From: Zavarzinella formosa DSM 19928
GTDB taxonomy: Bacteria; Planctomycetota; Planctomycetia; Gemmatales; Gemmataceae
Length of the DNA: 45,600 nt
Direction: 5' to 3'
Assembly (NCBI RefSeq): GCF_000255705.1
Contig: NZ_JH636445.1
Coordinates: 68,037-113,636, forward strand
Shown one piece after another: positions 23,387 through 32,075 of this stretch. The first letter of the stretch is position 1. Every line of letters begins with the position of its first letter. The notes beneath the pieces were generated by a model, which saw only the letters and a list, made by a program, of their open reading frames with translations, ran no database searches and had not been told where the DNA came from. Made by a program: the position numbers and the translations under genes.

Positions 23387-25537
23387 ATGCGTTTGCGTCG
23401 ATTATTCGCGGGCGGGGTCGGTGCGGCCCTGGTCTTGCTTTTGTGCTGGAACGAACCCACCGTCGGGCAGGTGACCCCCAAGGGGAAGGTCGCCCCCAAA
23501 AAGGGGTTGGTGATCTCCCCGGACACGATTGACCTCACCAAGACCGGGGCCATCAGCGATTTCACACTCGTCCAACACCCCCCGGCCCTCAAGGGGGTGC
23601 GGTCGTGGACGTGGGAAACCAAGATTCACCGCTGGTATCCGCTCAGCATGGCCATCAGCGCCGACGGCAAGAAACTGGCCACCGGCGGCTACGACACGTC
23701 GATCCACATTTGGGATGTTGACACCGGCAAGCACCTCATGGCCCTGCTCGGGCACAACAGTTACGTCGGCGGCCTCGATTTCTCGCTGGACGGGGCCTAT
23801 CTCGCCTCGGCCGGCATGTGGGACGGCACCGCCCGCGTGTGGGACATGAAGACCGGCCAGCCCATCAAGATTTTCCGGGAGCATAAGGGTTACACCGGCA
23901 ACGTGGCCTGGGCTCCGGACGGGAAGAGACTCGCCGTCACCTCGGACAGCAGCGGCGAACTGGTCATTTGGGACATCGCCACCTCAAAACCCTTCAAGAA
24001 AACCGAGTACGGCAACCCGATCACCCAAGTGGTCTGGTCAAAGAACGGCGAAAAGCTTGGCGTGTCGGCTTCCAAGGGGGGCACCTACATCGCCGACGCC
24101 TCCACGTTGAAAACCATCCATTCGCTGAAGGACATGACGGCCGTCGGCACGTCTGTGGGGTTTTCGGCAGATGACAAGTTGCTAATTGTCGGCACGAATT
24201 CCGGAATGATCGAATACGAGACGGAGGAAGGCAAAATCCGGCGAAACATCGCCGTGCCCGGTTACTTCGCCGAGTATCTGCCGGACGGCCGGATTGCCGC
24301 CTCGACCGCCGGCGGCGCCACCGGATTCGTGGTGCCCACGGCGACAACCGCCGAGAAGACACTCCCCACGGTGGCTTCCCAAATGAAGGTCTCCCGCGAC
24401 GGCAAAACACTAGTCACCATGACCGCCGGGACGGTGACCTTGTGGGAGATCGACAACCAGCCGAAACAACGGAATATTCGGGTCGGCGACCTGCTTCGGC
24501 CAATTTGGCAGGCGAACCAGCCGATGATCCTCGGGGTGACGACCTCCAAATCCCCCACGCTCTGGGACACCAACAGCGGCAAACTCCTCTGCACGCTGGA
24601 CGGCCACGCGGACACGGTGACGGTGGCGGCATTTCCGGGAACCGGCAAGTTCGTGGCGACTGGCGGGGCCGACAAAACCGTGCGGGTGTGGGAATCGGCC
24701 ACGGGCAAGAACTTGCGAATGCTGGAAGGACATCGGGGGGCCATCACCGCTTTGAGCATCACTTCCGATGGCAAAGTGGCCAGCGGCGCGGCGGACAACA
24801 AGGCGATGATCTGGCCCGCGAAATCAGATATGCCGGTGACGCTGGGCGAACACACCAAGACGGTGACGGCCGTGGCGTGGTCGAAGGACGGAAGCACCCT
24901 GGCGACCGGCAGCGCGGACAACACCGTGATTCTGTGGACGGCGGCCGGCAAAAAGATCCGGGTGATCCCAGAGCATCCGGCCGAGGTGCGGTCGCTGGCG
25001 TGGTCCCCGGCGGGCGACCGGCTGGCCGTCGGGGCGGTGGACGACCGCATTCGCATTTATCAGGCATCGACCGGCAAATTGATCGCCTTGCAGGAATCGC
25101 TCGGCAGCCCGCCGGAAGTGACCGCCTTGGCGTTTTCCCCGGACGGAAACACGATCCTCAGCGGTCGAAGCAATCACACCCTGCAACTCTGGAGCGGCAA
25201 GACCGCCATGATGACCCCAATTCAAAGCGTGACGGTCGGCGCCCCCGTTCATTCGGCCGCTTATTCCACGGATGGCAAGACCTTCGCCACCGGCTCGCTT
25301 GACCGCTGCGTGCGATTCTGGGATGCGAACGCCAAGGTGAAAGCGGTGGCCGTGGCCGAGACGGAACAACTCATCTTCATCAGCGCGGACGGCCACTACC
25401 GGACGACCAGCGACGCAGAAGAGCTGCTGGTCGCCGTCGTGCTGACCGAGAACAGCATGCAAACACTGACCCCCAAGGAGTTCGCCGCCAAATTCGGCCT
25501 CAAGAACATCCCGGCCAATGTGAAGGCCGGACAATAG
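23387..25537 (+). CDS. Exported WD40 protein, about 14 blades
   Basis: 716 residues from ATG 23387 with GGGAG nine bases upstream; the longer frame has no signal peptide. Signal peptide to about residue 27 (LFAGGVGAALVLLLCW). About 14 WD40 units follow (for example MAISADGKKLATGGYDTSIHIWD, FVATGGADKTVRVWE, TLATGSADNTVILW), enough for two seven-bladed propellers. The C-terminal FISADGHYRTT...LTPKEFAAKFGLKN block recurs in planctomycete WD40 proteins. It probably binds other proteins in the periplasm. No enzymatic domain is visible. Confidence 0.82.
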   Translation: MRLRRLFAGGVGAALVLLLCWNEPTVGQVTPKGKVAPKKGLVISPDTIDLTKTGAISDFTLVQHPPALKGVRSWTWETKIHRWYPLSMAISADGKKLATGGYDTSIHIWDVDTGKHLMALLGHNSYVGGLDFSLDGAYLASAGMWDGTARVWDMKTGQPIKIFREHKGYTGNVAWAPDGKRLAVTSDSSGELVIWDIATSKPFKKTEYGNPITQVVWSKNGEKLGVSASKGGTYIADASTLKTIHSLKDMTAVGTSVGFSADDKLLIVGTNSGMIEYETEEGKIRRNIAVPGYFAEYLPDGRIAASTAGGATGFVVPTATTAEKTLPTVASQMKVSRDGKTLVTMTAGTVTLWEIDNQPKQRNIRVGDLLRPIWQANQPMILGVTTSKSPTLWDTNSGKLLCTLDGHADTVTVAAFPGTGKFVATGGADKTVRVWESATGKNLRMLEGHRGAITALSITSDGKVASGAADNKAMIWPAKSDMPVTLGEHTKTVTAVAWSKDGSTLATGSADNTVILWTAAGKKIRVIPEHPAEVRSLAWSPAGDRLAVGAVDDRIRIYQASTGKLIALQESLGSPPEVTALAFSPDGNTILSGRSNHTLQLWSGKTAMMTPIQSVTVGAPVHSAAYSTDGKTFATGSLDRCVRFWDANAKVKAVAVAETEQLIFISADGHYRTTSDAEELLVAVVLTENSMQTLTPKEFAAKFGLKNIPANVKAGQ

Positions 25538-25573
25538 TTGGCTCTCATTTTCAGTCTGGTCAACTCGGCCAGT

Positions 25574-25615
25574 CAGGGAAGACTGGTTGAGAAAATCGTT
25601 TTCCTGTCTTTCCTG
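25574..25615 (+). terminator. Long imperfect hairpin after the WD40 gene
   Basis: Outer arms CAGGGAAGAC (25574-25583) and GTCTTTCCTG (25606-25615) pair with one G-T wobble and enclose GAAAA-TCG-TTTTC. An alternative stem CCAGTC/GACTGG sits at 25569-25586. It is placed 37 bases past the stop, as a terminator or stabilising hairpin. There is no clean T-tail. Confidence 0.45.
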
Positions 25616-26152
25616 AAACATGGTGTCTGACAAAGAGGAATCCAAACTACCTCGTTTGCCCATTTTGGTGCTAAGAAAGAAATCATCTTTAATGAGTGAC
25701 CAAATTCGCATTGCGGTCGGATCGCTTTGCCGCCAAAATGGCGTGGTGATGTGTGGAAAAATGTGCCAGTCAGGAAAGATGCAAAATCCAATCAGTCAAA
25801 TTAAAATATATGCACTGGACGAAATAAATTACCTCTCCGATCTGAATATTCCACACTACCGGAAAATTTAGCCGTTGTGAGAGGTTGATCGTTGTTTCAT
25901 CTGAATTAATTTCCTTTTTTGCTTTCGTTCTCGGAGAGGTGTGGTTATATTTCACCTTATCCAATTGGATGTTGATTTCACAAACGCCTGATTGGTAAGT
26001 AGTTAGGTAAAACAGGCTGGGTGTCTTCGCCGGGGAGCGAAGATGCAAATCCTTATTTCCTGATTATTCGGAATTTGAAGAAAGTTTGACGCCCGCAATA
26101 GACGAGTAACATTGGACGCGCGCAGCACGTCAGTTCAACAGGAGGGGGAGTC
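25616..26152. other. AT-richer non-coding stretch upstream of the mini-pilin genes
   Basis: No credible gene; an 83-codon plus frame at 25620-25871 has unusual composition and no ribosome site. Visible structure: GCCAGTCAGGAAAGA at 25765-25779, near-identical to 25568-25582; CCATTTTGGTGCTA at 25660-25673, repeated exactly at 26693-26706; a 7-bp hairpin TCTTCGC-CGGGGA-GCGAAGA at 26024-26043. The lower GC content than its neighbours suits a regulatory region or the remnant of an inserted segment. Confidence 0.45.
26086..26112 (+). promoter_or_regulatory. Candidate promoter for the first Flp-type pilin gene
   Basis: TTGACG (26086-26091, five of six) and TAACAT (26107-26112, four of six) are separated by 15 bases, slightly short. 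The site is about 40 bases ahead of a strong GGAGG ribosome site at 26140-26145. Confidence 0.35.
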
Positions 26153-26338
26153 GTGCGGAAATTGACTCAGATGCTGGTGAATTTTATGAAGAAAGAAGAT
26201 GGCCCGACGGCAGTCGAGTATGCCATTCTCCTCGCCCTGATCGTGACGATCTGCGTGGGGGTTGTCTCCACGATCGGCTCCAACGGCAGCGTGCTTTCTT
26301 CCAACGCCCCTGCGACTGTTGCGATTGTTGGCAATTAA
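26153..26338 (+). CDS. Flp-family type IVb pilin
   Basis: 61 residues from GTG 26153, directly after AGGAGGGGGAG. MRKLTQMLVNFMKKEDG is a positively charged leader. The prepilin-peptidase site G/PTAVEY (Gly at -1, Glu at +5, Tyr at +6) and the hydrophobic helix AILLALIVTICVGVVSTI are canonical for Flp pilins of tad systems, which polymerise into thin adhesive fibres outside the cell. No tadZABC or rcp genes are in the window, so assembly must use distant genes. Confidence 0.88.
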   Translation: MRKLTQMLVNFMKKEDGPTAVEYAILLALIVTICVGVVSTIGSNGSVLSSNAPATVAIVGN

Positions 26339-26353
26339 ATCGCTATGGTTGTC

Positions 26354-26393
26354 TGACCCATGATACCCTTGATTCGAGCGGTATCATGGGTCA
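26354..26393 (+). repeat. 14-bp perfect inverted repeat between mini-pilin genes 1 and 2
   Basis: TGACCCATGATACC (26354-26367) and GGTATCATGGGTCA (26380-26393) pair perfectly around a 12-base loop. No T-tail follows. Placed 16 bases after the pilin stop, it could stabilise the pilin mRNA or attenuate reading into the next gene. Confidence 0.7.
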
Positions 26394-26457
26394 AACGCGA
26401 CGGTTAAGCATCCAAGATGAACCGTAAAAAACGCGAACTTCCTACCCGGAGTAACGC

Positions 26458-26643
26458 ATGCTCACGATGTTAACCGGCATCAGGCGGTTGATTTCCCGAC
26501 AGGCTTATCTCACCACCTTTGAAACGGTGGTAGTCTGCGGGGTATTGGTTTGTTTGTGTCTGGCGGCATTGACCGCGACGATTCAACGAAATCCGCAGGG
26601 GAATATGCGGCCGATTGCCACCATCCCCTCATCTTCTCACTGA
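26458..26643 (+). CDS. Small single-helix protein, degenerate Flp-like pilin candidate
   Basis: 61 residues from ATG 26458, with GGAG six bases upstream. It has a basic leader (GIRRLISRQAYL), then TTFETVVVCGVLVCLCLAALT, a hydrophobic helix beginning with a Glu as in pilins, and a polar tail. Length and layout match both neighbours exactly, but the peptidase-site Gly is absent. It could be a minor pilin, a non-cleaved anchor, or an unrelated small membrane protein. Function inferred only from context. Confidence 0.6.
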   Translation: MLTMLTGIRRLISRQAYLTTFETVVVCGVLVCLCLAALTATIQRNPQGNMRPIATIPSSSH

Positions 26644-26771
26644 TTGTCGTCTTTTTGCACGCGACAATTGTTTACCCAGGCTCTCCCGACTTCCATTTTG
26701 GTGCTAGGATTTCCCGACGTTTCCACCGGAACCGGTGACGTCGTTCGTCCAACCATTATTTGAGGCCTGCC

Positions 26772-26957
26772 ATGAGCCGTTTTTTGGCTCGAAAAATCCA
26801 TTCCTTCCTCAAGCAGGAAGACGGTGTCACCGCCGTCGAATGCGCGTTCATGCTTGCGCTTGTCGTGCTGATCTGCTTCATGGCCCTCAAACCGCCGGTC
26901 CTGCCCCAATCATCGAATCAGGTTCAGATCGAAGTTTGCGACCAGAATCAACGATGA
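26772..26957 (+). CDS. Flp-type pilin paralogue
   Basis: 61 residues from ATG 26772, with GAGG six bases upstream. The leader KIHSFLKQEDG and the processing site G/VTAVEC keep the -1 Gly and +5 Glu; Tyr at +6 is replaced by Cys. The hydrophobic helix AFMLALVVLICFMAL is shorter than in the first pilin, and the tail ends CDQNQR. It is likely a minor or alternative Flp subunit. It converges with the BatA-like gene seven bases away. Confidence 0.75.
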   Translation: MSRFLARKIHSFLKQEDGVTAVECAFMLALVVLICFMALKPPVLPQSSNQVQIEVCDQNQR

Positions 26958-26964
26958 AACCGTG

Positions 26965-29286
26965 TCATGCCTTTTTCCGGCGGTAGAACTTGTTTGCCAG
27001 CAGGTTCTCCGAAGCCATCACCAGCAGCAAGATAATCATCAGGAACGGGAAGAGCTCCAAATCGGTGCGGAACTTGCCGCTCATGATCTCTTTTAACGGC
27101 AGCGGCTTGGTGGCCGGGATCACGGCGTTCTCCTTGAAGAGATTTTCGATCTCGGCGGGGGGAAGCCGCTCCAGATTGCTCTCCTCGACCGGCGGGTTCA
27201 GGCTGAACCCGTCTTTCCAAGAACGATCTTCCGCCTCCAATGTGAACGTGCCGGCCGTGCCGGTCTTTTCGGGGCCGAGGCGGTAATACGGTTGCTTGGG
27301 GTCTCGTCGAATGGTGGCGTCTGTCGCCGTCACATCCGGGCCGCTCAGGTAGTATGCCATCTCCGGTTTCACGTCCCCGACCGGCCACTTCACCAACACG
27401 TTCTGACCGTTCGTGAAGTTGAACATCTGATCTTCACTGTCTCCCGTCAGCGAGCGGACGGCTTCATTCACCAACACCAGGTAAAACCACGCACCGAGTC
27501 CCCCGTGGTAATTGTGGTATTTCTCACCGCCGGCGCCGAGCGGCACGGTGAACTGCATCACTTTGCCTCGCGCCCCAAGATTGGTTTCAAGCACGGCGGG
27601 GGTGCGCTGGTCCGGTTCCGGGGCATCGTTGTAGGCGACCACGATCCGGTCTTTGGCCCCGTCTTCGACTTTCCAATATCCGCGGGTAATCGGCGGCAGG
27701 TCGTCGAAAAAGCTCCCGGCCTCGCGGATCTTGCGAAATTGCGAGAGAAAAGGTCGCTGGGCGCTCAGGGCGTTCCATGTCCAGGTGATGCCCGGCTTGT
27801 CGTTGGGGATGTCAACCCAGTGGTCGAAGCGGCGAGGCAGCACTTTCCCGGCGGCCTCGGTGTGGTACGTCGCCACATCCATCGTCGGCCCGCCGGGGGA
27901 GACGATCAGACGCCCCCCCTGTGAAACGTATTCGGCCAGCCGGTTCCACGCCCCGTCGGTCATTTGCGGGACGCCCAACAGGGTTGTCAGTTCGTATTTG
28001 TTGATGTCCGCCCGTCCGGTCATCAAGTCGTCGAGGCTCCGCAAATCCACGGTGTACCAGCCGACCGATTCGAGGGCTGTTTTCCACAACACAAGGCCGG
28101 TCGTTGGCTGCCCCGCCATTGCCAGGGCCCGGCCGAGAAAACCGCTCGGGGGAGCGATATCCATGATCGCCAGCACTTTCCGGGGTTCGCGCACACGGAA
28201 CGTAATGAACTTCTCGTTGTCGAATGGCAGAGCGTCCGGCGTGAACAGACTGAGTTTCGCCTGATGAAGCCCCGGTTTCAGGCCATCCTTGCGAAGTTGT
28301 CGGGTGGCGGCCTTGTCCGGGCCGGGGTTGACGGGAATTCGCTGTGGTTCCTCGCCATCGACGGCGAAAAGCAGCACATTCGCCTCCGACGTTCCGGTGG
28401 CCTCCACGGTGACATTGATGATGACCGGCTGACCGGCGGGCACGATTTGCGGCTTCATTTCCACGGTGGTGATGGCCATGTTCACCGGCTTGTCCACGCC
28501 GACATCCACATAGGCGTGAAAGATGCTCGGCAATGGAACGCGGTCACGCATGGATTGCAACTCGCCAATCCTCGCGGTGTCCCAACTCGTGGCCGTGCGA
28601 TCCGAGAAGACCGCCAGCAAGCGGGGCAGGGCTTCCTGGCCGGGATCGAGTTCGCCATCGACTCGGGCGAACATTGTGTATGCCGATTCAAGCAACCGTG
28701 TCACCGGCTGGCTGTTGGCCTTCGGTTTTTTGATGCCGCGAACCAACTGCCGGGCGCTCTCAAGAGTCAGGGACCAAATTGGTTCGGACCGGTCGCCGGT
28801 GTCGAGAATCGCCACCTTGCTTTCGGGCGGGAGTTCGTCGAGGATTTCAAGAATGCGCCCGCGAGCCTCGTCGAGGCACGTCCACGGGCCGCTGGCCGGT
28901 TCGCCGAGGAGCTTCAATTGCTTCTGGCGTTCCTCCGAAAGACCGCTGCGTTCGGCGAGGGCGTATCCCATGCTCGGGCTGGTGTCCAGCACCAGAATCG
29001 CGGCAATGGGCCGGTCGGCCCGGAGGCCGAAGCCCCCCGAGGAGGTGACCGGCTGCCACAATGCCAGGCAGATGAGGGCGATCAACGCCATGCGGAGGAG
29101 CAACAACAGCAGATGCCGCAACCGGATCTTCCGTTGGTTGATCTGCTGCTTTTGCTTGAGAAAGCGAAACGCCGGGAACGGCAGCCGTCTGGGTTCCTGC
29201 CGCATGATGAGATGCAACAGGACCGGCAGACCGACAAGGGCCGCCCCGGTGAGGAGGATGGGAAGTCCGGTGATGGCAAACAACAC
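26965..29286 (-). CDS. BatA/VWA-domain membrane protein
   Basis: 773 residues from GTG 29286 (no ribosome site evident). The N-terminal BatA (aerotolerance regulator) domain has two helices (ILLTGAALVGLPVLLHLIM and HLLLLLLRMALIALICLALW), joined by RRLPFPAFRFLKQ, then a VWA domain opening ILVLDTSPSMGY (Asp-x-Ser-x-Ser). A long extracytoplasmic region follows, with a glutamine amidotransferase-like segment around QGGRLIVSPGG. The C-terminus has one more helix (FPFLMIILLLVMASENLLA) and a basic tail. In this phylum such genes follow MoxR and DUF58; here they are separate. Confidence 0.85.
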   Translation of the reverse strand: MLFAITGLPILLTGAALVGLPVLLHLIMRQEPRRLPFPAFRFLKQKQQINQRKIRLRHLLLLLLRMALIALICLALWQPVTSSGGFGLRADRPIAAILVLDTSPSMGYALAERSGLSEERQKQLKLLGEPASGPWTCLDEARGRILEILDELPPESKVAILDTGDRSEPIWSLTLESARQLVRGIKKPKANSQPVTRLLESAYTMFARVDGELDPGQEALPRLLAVFSDRTATSWDTARIGELQSMRDRVPLPSIFHAYVDVGVDKPVNMAITTVEMKPQIVPAGQPVIINVTVEATGTSEANVLLFAVDGEEPQRIPVNPGPDKAATRQLRKDGLKPGLHQAKLSLFTPDALPFDNEKFITFRVREPRKVLAIMDIAPPSGFLGRALAMAGQPTTGLVLWKTALESVGWYTVDLRSLDDLMTGRADINKYELTTLLGVPQMTDGAWNRLAEYVSQGGRLIVSPGGPTMDVATYHTEAAGKVLPRRFDHWVDIPNDKPGITWTWNALSAQRPFLSQFRKIREAGSFFDDLPPITRGYWKVEDGAKDRIVVAYNDAPEPDQRTPAVLETNLGARGKVMQFTVPLGAGGEKYHNYHGGLGAWFYLVLVNEAVRSLTGDSEDQMFNFTNGQNVLVKWPVGDVKPEMAYYLSGPDVTATDATIRRDPKQPYYRLGPEKTGTAGTFTLEAEDRSWKDGFSLNPPVEESNLERLPPAEIENLFKENAVIPATKPLPLKEIMSGKFRTDLELFPFLMIILLLVMASENLLANKFYRRKKA

Positions 29287-29371
29287 GGGAATGTCAGTTT
29301 CGGGGATGTCGGGTTTCGGATGTGAACCGGCTTCGGAATGATACCGGCAAGGTTCCTCTTATTTGTTGTAC

Positions 29372-29425
29372 GTCTTTGGCTTGTCCAAAGACAAAGGAAC
29401 CCCCGTCACCGGAGTGACGGGGGTT
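29372..29425 (-). terminator. Two adjacent hairpins downstream of the lipoprotein gene
   Basis: AACCCCCGTCAC-CGGA-GTGACGGGGGTT (29398-29425) is a perfect 12-bp stem. Next to it is GTCTTTGG-CTTGT-CCAAAGAC (29372-29392). On the minus strand the strong stem comes 37 bases after the lipoprotein stop and is followed by a T-rich run, so it should end the DUF1559-lipoprotein transcript. Confidence 0.75.
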
Positions 29426-29462
29426 GAAAAAGAGTGGTCCGGCGGGGCCGGAAATCCAATTC

Positions 29463-29840
29463 CTAATCCGTGATGGCTAGGTCGAACTTCTGATCGCCCG
29501 CCTTCATGTCGTAAGGAATGCCGGTTCCCGGTTTGCCGATCTTGGCCAATCCCGGTTTCAGCGGGCCTTTCATCATTCGTTCCGGCGGTTCGGTCACCTG
29601 AATCTTCACGGCGCCGAGCGGAGGATTGACGACTTCGTAATTTCCCTGTCCGTCGGACGAACCGCCGATGGACACATTGTCCGCTCCGTTTACCACGATG
29701 AGCGCGTTGGCAAGCGGTTGGCCGTTATAGGTGACCTTGCCCTTGAGCGTCGTCTTTTTGGCCGAGTCGCCGCAGCCCGCCAAACCGATGATGGCCAGAA
29801 AAAGCCCGAGGGCCGACAATCGCGTGACAAACAATTTCAT
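29463..29840 (-). CDS. Lipoprotein with carboxypeptidase-regulatory-like fold
   Basis: 125 residues from ATG 29840; the longer frame overlaps the DUF1559 gene. A lipoprotein signal peptide ends LAIIGLAGC (lipobox Cys about residue 21). A transthyretin-like fold follows: TTLKGKVTYNGQPLANALIVVNG, then GNYEVVNPPLGAVKIQVTEP. This small lipoprotein normally follows a DUF1559 gene in planctomycetes, as here (22-base gap). It is probably envelope-bound. Function unknown. Confidence 0.82.
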   Translation of the reverse strand: MKLFVTRLSALGLFLAIIGLAGCGDSAKKTTLKGKVTYNGQPLANALIVVNGADNVSIGGSSDGQGNYEVVNPPLGAVKIQVTEPPERMMKGPLKPGLAKIGKPGTGIPYDMKAGDQKFDLAITD

Positions 29841-29862
29841 GAGGAAGATGGTCCTTTCGGGG

Positions 29863-30768
29863 TTACCAGTCGGTTCCAAGCACATTGCCGTCCGTGGGGT
29901 TGGCGGCCCGCCAGAAGGTGGTCGGTGTGACATTGGCATTCACATTGCGGACGCTCCCGTCGGCCATACACGCCACCACCAAACCCGAATGGGCCGAGCT
30001 TGGCAGCCACCGCCAAGAGTTGGTCGCTGTCTGGTTGATCTTCGGGGCGTAGGAAGACGGCCAGCTTCCCCAGATGCCCATGTTCACGGGGCAATCGGCT
30101 TGATACAAGCTGAACGCCGGAGTTTTCCAAACTTCCCAATATTGCCCCGAGGTGATGGCGGCGCCGGTTGTGTCGTATCCGGCGGCCACGTCGCGGGCCA
30201 CCGGGCAGCCTTCGCCTTGGACGAGTCGTTCGATAAAGGCGATGGTGTTCGAGGTGCCGTCCGTCAGCGTGGACACGCTGTACCGGGATTTGGTGTAGTT
30301 CCAAGTGCCGTCGGTCGGGTCGAGCGAACTGCCGGGCGTGGAAAACAAGGCGGCGTTGCCGTTGTACGAACAGGCCGCCCATCCCTCCGAGTTTCGGCCG
30401 CCCATCACGGTCGGGTCGGTCGGACAGATGAAGGTTTTGATGACCGGCTGGCTGGCGGCCGCGGAAATGCCGGAGGTTTGATACAGGCGGAACAGGTTGT
30501 CCTGTTCGACATACGGCATCAGAGCCACCATCACGCTTCCCTTGGCAGTCGCGTTCAAGGCATAACACAGCGGCGGCAAGGTTGACTGGGTGTCATTGAA
30601 GTTGTGCATGGCCAACGCCAGTTGTTTCTGGTTGTTGGTGCATTGCATCCGGTTGGCGGCTTCACGAATCTTCTGCACGGCCGGAAGCAACAGTCCGATG
30701 AGAATGGCGATGATGGCGATGACCACCAGCAATTCGATCAGGGTAAATCCCCGTCGTTTGGTTGACAT
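29863..30768 (-). CDS. DUF1559 pseudopilin-like protein
   Basis: 301 residues from ATG 30768 with GGGAGAG seven bases upstream. The N-terminus [20 protein letters not shown] is a type II/IV prepilin signal (G/FTLIE), followed by [17 protein letters not shown]. The DUF1559 body ends with the family motif [30 protein letters not shown]. Planctomycetes encode many of these; their role in surface fibres or secretion is unproved. It is the first gene of a two-gene unit with the lipoprotein. Confidence 0.92.
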   Translation of the reverse strand: MSTKRRGFTLIELLVVIAIIAILIGLLLPAVQKIREAANRMQCTNNQKQLALAMHNFNDTQSTLPPLCYALNATAKGSVMVALMPYVEQDNLFRLYQTSGISAAASQPVIKTFICPTDPTVMGGRNSEGWAACSYNGNAALFSTPGSSLDPTDGTWNYTKSRYSVSTLTDGTSNTIAFIERLVQGEGCPVARDVAAGYDTTGAAITSGQYWEVWKTPAFSLYQADCPVNMGIWGSWPSSYAPKINQTATNSWRWLPSSAHSGLVVACMADGSVRNVNANVTPTTFWRAANPTDGNVLGTDW

Positions 30769-30974
30769 GAAAACACTCTCCCGAAAAGGATAAAAAAATG
30801 GATCAAGGCAAAAGCCATGATCGCGGAGGGACCGTGTTGGTTGATGCCGAGGGAATTCGGACAGGAGAGTTTCCGACGTGGGCGCACATCAAGACTTGAA
30901 ATGAATAGTAGCAAAATCCGGCCGCGACGGGAAAGAGGACAGAATAATTTTTCCCCAATCATTCCCGGCCGGGC

Positions 30975-31895
30975 TCATTCATCCCGGAAAGGTTTCTTCT
31001 CGCGGTACAGTTTCAACCGCTGACGGGGGCCGTCCCCCTCTTCCTTGAGATATTCGGAATCGTCCAATGCCCGTTGCTGGTAGTCCACGGCCTTGTCAAA
31101 GTTGCCGAGTTCCGCGTGGGCGGCGGCCATCGCCTCCAAGGCCCGGCCGTCGCGGTATTTGATCTGTTCCAAGGCCAGTGTTGCCGATTCGAGGGCTTTT
31201 TTGCCGTTGCGAATCTTGGGGTCCGGGGCGGTGGCAAGGATGCGGGCCTTGTTCACATGCAGCATCGGAACCTTCCCCTCGTTCGCCAGGCAGGCGTCAA
31301 TGTCATCCAATGCCTTGGCAAACTGCTTTGTTCGCAGATAAGCTTCGCTGCGGTTGTGCAGGGCGAAAAAATACTGTGGAACGGCGTTCAACAAGTTGGT
31401 GAACTCGGTGATGGCTTTGTCGTATTCCTTCCGCTTGATGTAGACCTCGCCCCGGTTGTTCTTCCACGCCGGGCTGTTGGGGCTTAGCCGGACAGCCTCC
31501 TCGGCATCCTTCAGCGCCCGGTCATAATCGTTCACGGCCATATACGCCCAGCAACGGCAGGAGATGGCCCGTTGATCGTCCGGCGTTTTCTCCATGATTC
31601 GGGTGTAATACAGGATGGCATCCTTCGGACGGAGCATGTCCTTTTTTTGCACCCAAATCGTGTCGGCATCGTGCTGAACCTGCACATATTCGCCATCCTC
31701 GGCAATGGCCCGGACATCGAGATAGCGCATGTAGAAGGGCTTTGGCTCGAACGTGCCGTCGGTCTTGCGCTCGTAGGTAATCATGCCCGACTCGCGCCCG
31801 CAAATGGGAAGGCCGACCCACCCGTCCTTTGGCTTGGCGGGGGCGGGAGCCATGACGACGCTGGCGAGAAGAAACATCATCCCTGATGCGGACAT
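30975..31895 (-). CDS. Exported TPR-repeat protein with N-terminal beta domain
   Basis: 306 residues from ATG 31895 with GGAG eight bases upstream; the longer frame overlaps the divergent gene's leader. A short hydrophobic signal (MMFLLASVVMAPAPA) precedes a small beta domain (about 25-85: YVQVQHDADTIWVQKKD, SH3-like in look), then TPR units (YDRALKDAEEAVRL, YDKAITEFTNLLNA, FAKALDDIDACLA, FDKAVDYQQRAL). The tail is basic. A protein-binding role outside the cytoplasm is inferred. Confidence 0.75.
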   Translation of the reverse strand: MSASGMMFLLASVVMAPAPAKPKDGWVGLPICGRESGMITYERKTDGTFEPKPFYMRYLDVRAIAEDGEYVQVQHDADTIWVQKKDMLRPKDAILYYTRIMEKTPDDQRAISCRCWAYMAVNDYDRALKDAEEAVRLSPNSPAWKNNRGEVYIKRKEYDKAITEFTNLLNAVPQYFFALHNRSEAYLRTKQFAKALDDIDACLANEGKVPMLHVNKARILATAPDPKIRNGKKALESATLALEQIKYRDGRALEAMAAAHAELGNFDKAVDYQQRALDDSEYLKEEGDGPRQRLKLYREKKPFRDE

Positions 31896-32075
31896 GGCAC
31901 GGTCTCCGGAATGGTTGACCAAACTCCATGAGAATCTTGAATGATTGTACACCGGCCCGCCACGGCACACCACTTGCAATTTTTACCACTCCATGAGAGA
32001 TTGGGGCTCTCAACCCGGACGGATGGGCAGCCGATTGACTTGTCGTGGGAAGTCATCTTCTCGACGAGCCGGGTT

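Noticed and set aside
25620-25871. 83-codon plus-strand frame
   Set aside because: No ribosome site, no motif, AT-rich region; its composition is unlike the genes around it.
26005-26060. Resemblance to a c-di-GMP (GEMM) riboswitch ahead of the pilin
   Set aside because: A hairpin followed by GATGCAAATCC hints at the GACGCAAAGCC core, but the 5' core does not match and the likely promoter lies downstream of it. An Infernal scan with RF01051 would settle this.
27964-29325. 453-codon plus-strand open frame
   Set aside because: Antisense to the BatA-like gene; no domain or signal visible and composition is shadow-like.
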